Assembly: GCA_017615245.1 (NCBI GenBank)
Contig: JAGAAL010000047.1
Location: 1 to 59,446 of the forward strand
Source of the DNA: Bacteroidaceae bacterium
GTDB lineage: Bacteria; Bacteroidota; Bacteroidia; Bacteroidales; Bacteroidaceae
Direction of reading: 5' to 3'
Length of the DNA: 59,446 bases
Below, piece by piece: positions 55,307-59,446 of this stretch. The notes under the pieces were generated by a model, which had not been told where the DNA came from, ran no database searches, and was given only the letters and a program-made list of their open reading frames with translations. The translations under genes and the position numbers were made by a program. Position 1 is the stretch's first letter, and every line of letters begins with the position of its first letter.

Positions 55307-56449
55307 ATGAATAGTATGAAAAAACTATTGTTTGCTGCTATCAGTATCTTGATATTAGCAACATGTTCTAGCGACAAAACAGATGGTGATATCATCATCA
55401 ATCACCCCAACCAGAAACTTCCATCAACGGCAGTATTTGTTCAAGGAAACCTCGTCAACTATACATCTACGAGAGCAGATTATGGTTATGGTACCGATTG
55501 GCCAAAGGTTAATGAAGAAGAAGGGTGGGAAGCAGCCAAGTTCTCTATCCGTATTGACGGAACTTTCCCTGGAGTTGTAGACCAAAACGTTTCTAAGTAT
55601 TGGAGCAAAAGAGGCGGTCCAAACCTGGGTAAAGTATATACAGCTTACCCATGGGGTATGTATCAAGACCGTAACTATGGTATGTTCAGATATGTACTTG
55701 ATCCATTTGGCACACAAGTTAATGCAGCGCTTATGGAAGTACCTGACATCAAGGCTTACTTAGAATGGTGTTTAGAGCAAGATGATGTACAATTAAAAAC
55801 CGAACTTAAGTATGCCCTTGACCACTGGGACGAATATGAGGTTATTTGGTATGTAGCAAAAGAAGTGCAGATACAGCATTTATGGCATGTAAATGGTTAC
55901 CTAAAGAAGAAGTCATATGATCCAAAAGACATTTGGGATATTATCATAGACGAGACTGACGACATGGAAGTCAAAGACAATGATGTTGCCGATAATGTAG
56001 AGATTGACGTCCACAAGCAGGAGCACAATGACTGGAACGAGATCAAGACTTCTATCCATGTTCGCACTGATGCCAAGAGTGTTAAGATCAACATTCCTAT
56101 TACATTTGATAACATTGTAGAGGCAGATGACTTTGCTATCCGCATTTACAACTACTATATTTCTGGCATCGAAATCGAGAACATGATTACTCACGATGAG
56201 AATGGTATTACAATCAATATCACAAACATCGATCCAGAAGTTATTGAAAAACTGAAAACCAAATTCGGTGATGGTCTGACCATTGAGGTACACAGCTACT
56301 GCAAAAGGGAAGAGGGTATTTGGGAAGCAATGAAGAAGACAACTGTTGTGACAGGTAAGGATTGCAACCTAAAGTATCAGATTACAAGTGCTGACGAAGA
56401 AGAAAATAAGACAAAGGTAGTTGTTGAACATATAGTCACATCAGAATAA
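55307..56449 (+). CDS. Uncharacterised lipoprotein
   Basis: 380 aa. Lipoprotein signal peptide with lipobox ILATC (Cys23) followed by SSDKTDGD; Met4 is an alternative start. The mature part is rich in Trp, Tyr and acidic residues: an N-terminal region (about 40-165) with GYGTDWPKVNEEEGWEAAKFSI, then repeated beta strands (about 225-380) with IDVHKQEHNDWNEIKTSIHV. No family recognised; it resembles the DUF4987-like or fimbrial-accessory beta-rich lipoproteins only in composition. A single-gene unit with its own terminator. Confidence 0.7.
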   Translation: MNSMKKLLFAAISILILATCSSDKTDGDIIINHPNQKLPSTAVFVQGNLVNYTSTRADYGYGTDWPKVNEEEGWEAAKFSIRIDGTFPGVVDQNVSKYWSKRGGPNLGKVYTAYPWGMYQDRNYGMFRYVLDPFGTQVNAALMEVPDIKAYLEWCLEQDDVQLKTELKYALDHWDEYEVIWYVAKEVQIQHLWHVNGYLKKKSYDPKDIWDIIIDETDDMEVKDNDVADNVEIDVHKQEHNDWNEIKTSIHVRTDAKSVKINIPITFDNIVEADDFAIRIYNYYISGIEIENMITHDENGITINITNIDPEVIEKLKTKFGDGLTIEVHSYCKREEGIWEAMKKTTVVTGKDCNLKYQITSADEEENKTKVVVEHIVTSE

Positions 56450-56470
56450 ACTGTTGTTATTATATAAGAG

Positions 56471-56506
56471 TAAGGTGGGAACAATTGTTTCCACCTTATT
56501 CATTTT
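56471..56506 (+). terminator. Terminator of the lipoprotein gene
   Basis: Palindrome AAGGTGGGAACAA/TTGTTTCCACCTT centred near 56484, followed by ATTCATTTT. Confidence 0.75.
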
Positions 56507-56582
56507 AATATATGATGCATCAAAATCACTGGCTATTCTGTAAAAACATCATAAAACATATCGGGGACTTCGAATTTATTTG

Positions 56583-56590
56583 TAACTTTG
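56583..56590 (+). promoter_or_regulatory. -7 box of the aminopeptidase P gene
   Basis: TAACTTTG followed by TACTTG, 25 bp before the ATG. Confidence 0.7.
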
Positions 56591-56615
56591 TACTTGAAAA
56601 CTAACTATCAAAACA

Positions 56616-58013
56616 ATGATTGCATTCAATAAAACCACCTACATCAGCCGTCGTGCCGAACTGAAGAAACGCATTGGCAACGGACTGATTCTCATCTTCG
56701 GGCACCACCAAGCGCCTGCAAACTATCCGGCTAACGCCTACACATTCCGTCAGGACAGTTCATTCCTCTACTACTTCGGGCAGCAGCAGGAAGGGCTTGT
56801 AGGAGTTATCGACGTAGATAACGATAAGGAATATCTCCTTGGAAACGACATCGATATCGAGGACATCATCTGGACAGGTTTCGTTCCCTCTATTCACGAC
56901 CTCGCAGAAGAAGTAGGCATCAGCAACTCAGCTCCGCTGTCACAACTCGGACAAATGGTCAAGAGTGCCCAGGCAAAAGGTCAGGAAATACTCTTCCTTC
57001 CTCCTTGCCGCCACGATTTGATGATACAGATCGGCGATCTACTCGGCATCCATCCTCTGAAAGTTCGTGATGCAGCATCCGTACGTCTTATTAAAGCCGT
57101 TGTCGATATGCGTGCCGTAAAGACCGACGAAGAAATTGCAGAAATCCAACGGGCTATGGCTATCGGATACGAAATGCATACAGCAGCCATGCGTGCTTGC
57201 CGTCCAGGAGTTACGGAGAAAGAGATTGCTGGCATCATGGAAGGTATCGTTGCAAGTAAAGGAAGCAAGGTATCATTCCTCTCCATCGTCACCATGCACG
57301 GTGAGATATTCCATGGCGACCCGTCACTCCGTCCGCTCGAAGCAGGTCGACTGCTTCTCTGTGATGCAGGAGCGGAGACCGTCAACAACTACTGTTCCGA
57401 CAACACACGCGTCACTCCTATCAGCGGTAAGTTCACGCAGAAACAACGTGATATCTACAGCATCGTAGAAGCATGCCACGACCTCGTCATAGAGAAAGCC
57501 CGTCCTGGCATCAAGTGGATGGATATGCATCTCGATGTATGCCGACTCATGACCGACCGCCTCAAAGACCTCGGACTGATGAAAGGAAATACAGAAGATG
57601 CAGTACAAGCAGGAGCACATGCCATGTTCCTCCAACACGGACTTGGTCACATGATGGGAATGGATGTTCACGATATGGAAGGACTCGGACAAGTTTATGT
57701 AGGTTTTGACGATGAAGTACGACCTTCCACCCAGTTTGGTACCAACTGCCTCCGCTGCGGACGTCGCATCCAACCCGGATGGGTACTTACCGACGAGCCA
57801 GGCATCTATTTCATCCCTGCCCTTATCGATAAATGGAAAGCAGAAGGACTCCATCGCGACTTCATCAACTACGACCTGTTGGAAACATACCGCGACTTCG
57901 GAGGTATTCGTCTTGAAGACGACATCCTTATCACCGAGACTGGCTGTAAAGTGCTTGGCGAGAAAACAATCCCATATCACATCGATGATGTCGAAGCCTT
58001 CATTCAAAAATAA
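56616..58013 (+). CDS. pepP: Xaa-Pro aminopeptidase (aminopeptidase P, M24B)
   Basis: 465 aa. Removes an N-terminal residue before proline from peptides, in the cytoplasm. N-terminal domain about 1-165; pita-bread catalytic domain with metal ligands visible in LLLCDAGAE (Asp), YCSDNTR (Asp), HGLGHMMGMDVHD (His), TDEPGIYF (Glu) and GIRLEDD (Glu). It fits with the dipeptidyl peptidases and POT carriers as a later step of proline-peptide use. A secreted C1 peptidase follows 46 bp downstream. Confidence 0.93.
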   Translation: MIAFNKTTYISRRAELKKRIGNGLILIFGHHQAPANYPANAYTFRQDSSFLYYFGQQQEGLVGVIDVDNDKEYLLGNDIDIEDIIWTGFVPSIHDLAEEVGISNSAPLSQLGQMVKSAQAKGQEILFLPPCRHDLMIQIGDLLGIHPLKVRDAASVRLIKAVVDMRAVKTDEEIAEIQRAMAIGYEMHTAAMRACRPGVTEKEIAGIMEGIVASKGSKVSFLSIVTMHGEIFHGDPSLRPLEAGRLLLCDAGAETVNNYCSDNTRVTPISGKFTQKQRDIYSIVEACHDLVIEKARPGIKWMDMHLDVCRLMTDRLKDLGLMKGNTEDAVQAGAHAMFLQHGLGHMMGMDVHDMEGLGQVYVGFDDEVRPSTQFGTNCLRCGRRIQPGWVLTDEPGIYFIPALIDKWKAEGLHRDFINYDLLETYRDFGGIRLEDDILITETGCKVLGEKTIPYHIDDVEAFIQK

Positions 58014-58059
58014 ACCATTAAGACCAATTAGACATATAACCAATAATAATTAAATAACA

Positions 58060-59262
58060 ATGAGAAAAATCATTCTTTTTGGAGCATTTATTGCTCTCAG
58101 CACATCGCTCTTCGCTCAAGTTGCAGAGCGTCCTGCAGCAAAAAAGCCAGAGTTTACCGTCATCAAGGAGATTCCAATCACCAGCGTGAAAAACCAAGCA
58201 CGTTCTGGTACCTGTTGGAACTACTCTACCCTTTCGTTCTTCGAGTCAGAAATCCTGAAGAAATCAGGTAAGACCTACGACCTCTGTGAGATGTTCGTCT
58301 GCAACAAGAACTACATGGATCGCGCCATCTGCAAGGTTCGTATGCACGGCGATGCACAGTTCTCACAAGGAGGTTCAGCCTATGACGTACTCTACGTACT
58401 GAAGTACTACGGCATCTGTCCAGAAGAAGCTATGCCCCTTCCAGGCACACTCTATGGAGATACCCTCAATAATTTCAATGAATTCTTCGAAGTCATGGAA
58501 CCATACGTTGATGCCGTAGCTAAATCAAAAGCAAAAACCATCAGCACCACATGGCGAAACGGTCTGCAAGGCATCCTCGATGCATATCTCGGCAAATGTC
58601 CGGAAGAGTTTACCTATGAGGGAAAGAAGTACACTCCTATGACCTTCGCAGCAAGCCTCGGACTTAACTGGGATGACTATGTTTCCATAACCTCATACAC
58701 CCACCATCCTTTCTATGAGGAATTCCCTGTTGAGGTACAGGACAACTGGCGTCAGCCAGGTTCATGGAATCTTCCTATCGACGAAATGGCTCGTGTTATT
58801 GAGAATGCCATCATGAACGGCTATACTGTTGCATGGGGCGGTGATGTATCAGAAGACGGATTCAACCGCACCGGACTTGCAGTCCTTTACGACGAGAATC
58901 CAGAACAAGGCCTCGAAGGCTCAGATATGGCACGTTGGTTAGGACTCACTACTGCACAGCGTCGTAGCGAAGTTATGCAAAAAGGATTCGAAGCTCCCGA
59001 GATGACACCTACACAGGAACAGCGTCAGAAAGAGTTCGACAACTGGGAACTCACAGACGACCACGGTATGTTGATCTATGGTATCGCAAAAGACCAGAAT
59101 GGTCGCAAGTGGTACATGGTTAAGAACTCGTGGGGTGTAACAGGCGAATATAAAGGAACATGGTACATGACAGAGAACTTCATCATTGCCAAGTGTATGG
59201 ATTTCCTTGTCAACAAGAACGCCATTCCAAAAGATATTCTCAAGAAATTAAACATTAAGTAA
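58060..59262 (+). CDS. Secreted C1B (bleomycin hydrolase/PepC-like) cysteine peptidase
   Basis: 400 aa with a signal peptide (about 1-20, LFA-Q), unusual because most C1B enzymes are cytoplasmic. Catalytic residues: Cys52 (SGTCWNYS), His335 (TDDHGMLIYG) and Asn356 (VKNSWG). The papain-like fold carries a large insert between Cys and His. It may form an aminopeptidase acting on peptides outside the cytoplasm. Downstream of pepP in the same direction, probably co-transcribed. Confidence 0.88.
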   Translation: MRKIILFGAFIALSTSLFAQVAERPAAKKPEFTVIKEIPITSVKNQARSGTCWNYSTLSFFESEILKKSGKTYDLCEMFVCNKNYMDRAICKVRMHGDAQFSQGGSAYDVLYVLKYYGICPEEAMPLPGTLYGDTLNNFNEFFEVMEPYVDAVAKSKAKTISTTWRNGLQGILDAYLGKCPEEFTYEGKKYTPMTFAASLGLNWDDYVSITSYTHHPFYEEFPVEVQDNWRQPGSWNLPIDEMARVIENAIMNGYTVAWGGDVSEDGFNRTGLAVLYDENPEQGLEGSDMARWLGLTTAQRRSEVMQKGFEAPEMTPTQEQRQKEFDNWELTDDHGMLIYGIAKDQNGRKWYMVKNSWGVTGEYKGTWYMTENFIIAKCMDFLVNKNAIPKDILKKLNIK

Positions 59263-59269
59263 AATAATA

Positions 59270-59295
59270 AAGGCTAGCATTTCGCTAGCCTTTTT
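59270..59295 (+). terminator. Terminator of pepP-C1 peptidase
   Basis: AAGGCTAGC-ATTTC-GCTAGCCTTTTT hairpin (59272-59290) with a T run. Confidence 0.92.
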
Positions 59296-59308
59296 CTTTT
59301 ATCTTCAA

Positions 59309-59349
59309 CAAAAAAAGCAGTCTTCCGGGATTTCTCCTGAAAGACTGCT
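59309..59349 (-). terminator. Terminator of the rRNA operon
   Basis: On the minus strand a stem AGCAGTCTT/AAGACTGCT (59316-59324, 59341-59349) is followed by a T run; it lies just 3' of the 5S rRNA. Confidence 0.88.
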
Positions 59350-59357
59350 GTATGAAA

Positions 59358-59446
59358 AAGGCGGCGACCTACTCTCCCGCATTGCGGTGCAGTACCATCG
59401 GCGCGCCTGGGCTTAACTTCTCTGTTCGGGATGGGAAGAGGTGGAA
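59358..59446 (-). rRNA. rrf: 5S ribosomal RNA, 3' part, truncated by the window edge
   Basis: On the minus strand the sequence contains CATCCCGAACAGAGAAG, TTAAGCC and the closing GAGAGTAGGTCGCCGCC of bacterial 5S rRNA. The 5' part lies beyond the window, implying an rRNA operon transcribed toward this region. Confidence 0.95.

Overview
The window reads as chromosome of a Prevotella/Segatella-like member of the Bacteroidales. The evidence is: promoters of the TAnnTTTG (-7) plus TTTG/TTG (-33) type with about 20 nt spacing; a short primary sigma factor (286 aa) without region 1.1; a serine palmitoyltransferase; an lpxD-lpxC-lpxA-miaA cluster; many secreted S9, C1, C11 and M6 peptidases; and near absence of strong Shine-Dalgarno sequences. 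Gene density is high and there is no prophage, IS element or CRISPR array. One tRNA-Thr(CGT) lies at 25503, and the 3' part of a 5S rRNA enters at the right edge on the minus strand with its terminator.

Layout. 1-5.8 kb (minus): two secreted esterases, NAD(P)HX repair (nnr) and asnA. 6.3-9.6 kb: a small outer-membrane barrel protein, then the minus-strand unit rpoD - periplasmic protein - C11 lipoprotein. 9.7-22.6 kb (plus): nth, M6 metalloprotease, aspS, yidC, then a peptide-use cluster (DPP5-like S9 peptidase, MFSD1-like MFS carrier, two POT carriers). 22.6-29.9 kb (minus): mutT-like, pyrD/pyrK, secreted endonuclease; after the tRNA, miaA, a pRiA4b ORF-3-like gene, lpxA, lpxC and lpxD. 30-35.8 kb (plus): a secreted glycoside hydrolase with dockerin repeats, then a PadR/TM2/PspC operon. 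35.8-41 kb: a lipid kinase divergent from serine palmitoyltransferase, then glmS and trmD. 41-45.7 kb (minus): a 42-bp tandem repeat array, a Na/Pi transporter-PhoU-winged helix fusion, secreted aldose epimerase, and an ECF sigma factor with a membrane protein. 45.9-59.3 kb (plus): DPP4-like peptidase, a short AT-rich islet (DUF1810 fusion plus a 36-aa coupled ORF), a membrane thioredoxin-like protein, an AAA+ ATPase, pyruvate:ferredoxin oxidoreductase, a lipoprotein, aminopeptidase P and a secreted C1 peptidase.

Functional themes. Protein and dipeptide catabolism dominates: DPP5, DPP4, aminopeptidase P, C1, C11 and M6 peptidases, with three candidate di/tripeptide carriers beside DPP5. Envelope lipid chemistry is the second theme (lpx genes, serine palmitoyltransferase, a YegS/DAGK-like kinase, glmS).

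The strongest candidate for something undescribed is the protein at 41287-43287. It joins a Na/phosphate transporter, a PhoU-like domain and an OmpR/PhoB-type DNA-binding winged helix in one continuous polypeptide. This looks like a one-piece membrane phosphate sensor and transcription factor. A 42-bp-period hairpin repeat array lies just 3' of it.

A second theme is repeat invasion. A G/C-rich palindromic element occurs at six loci, twice in frame inside genes (POT carrier, pyrK) and once forming a C-terminus (DPP5). AT-rich repeats form the 3' ends of lpxC and pspC. At lpxC the FabZ half that is normally fused in Bacteroidales is absent.
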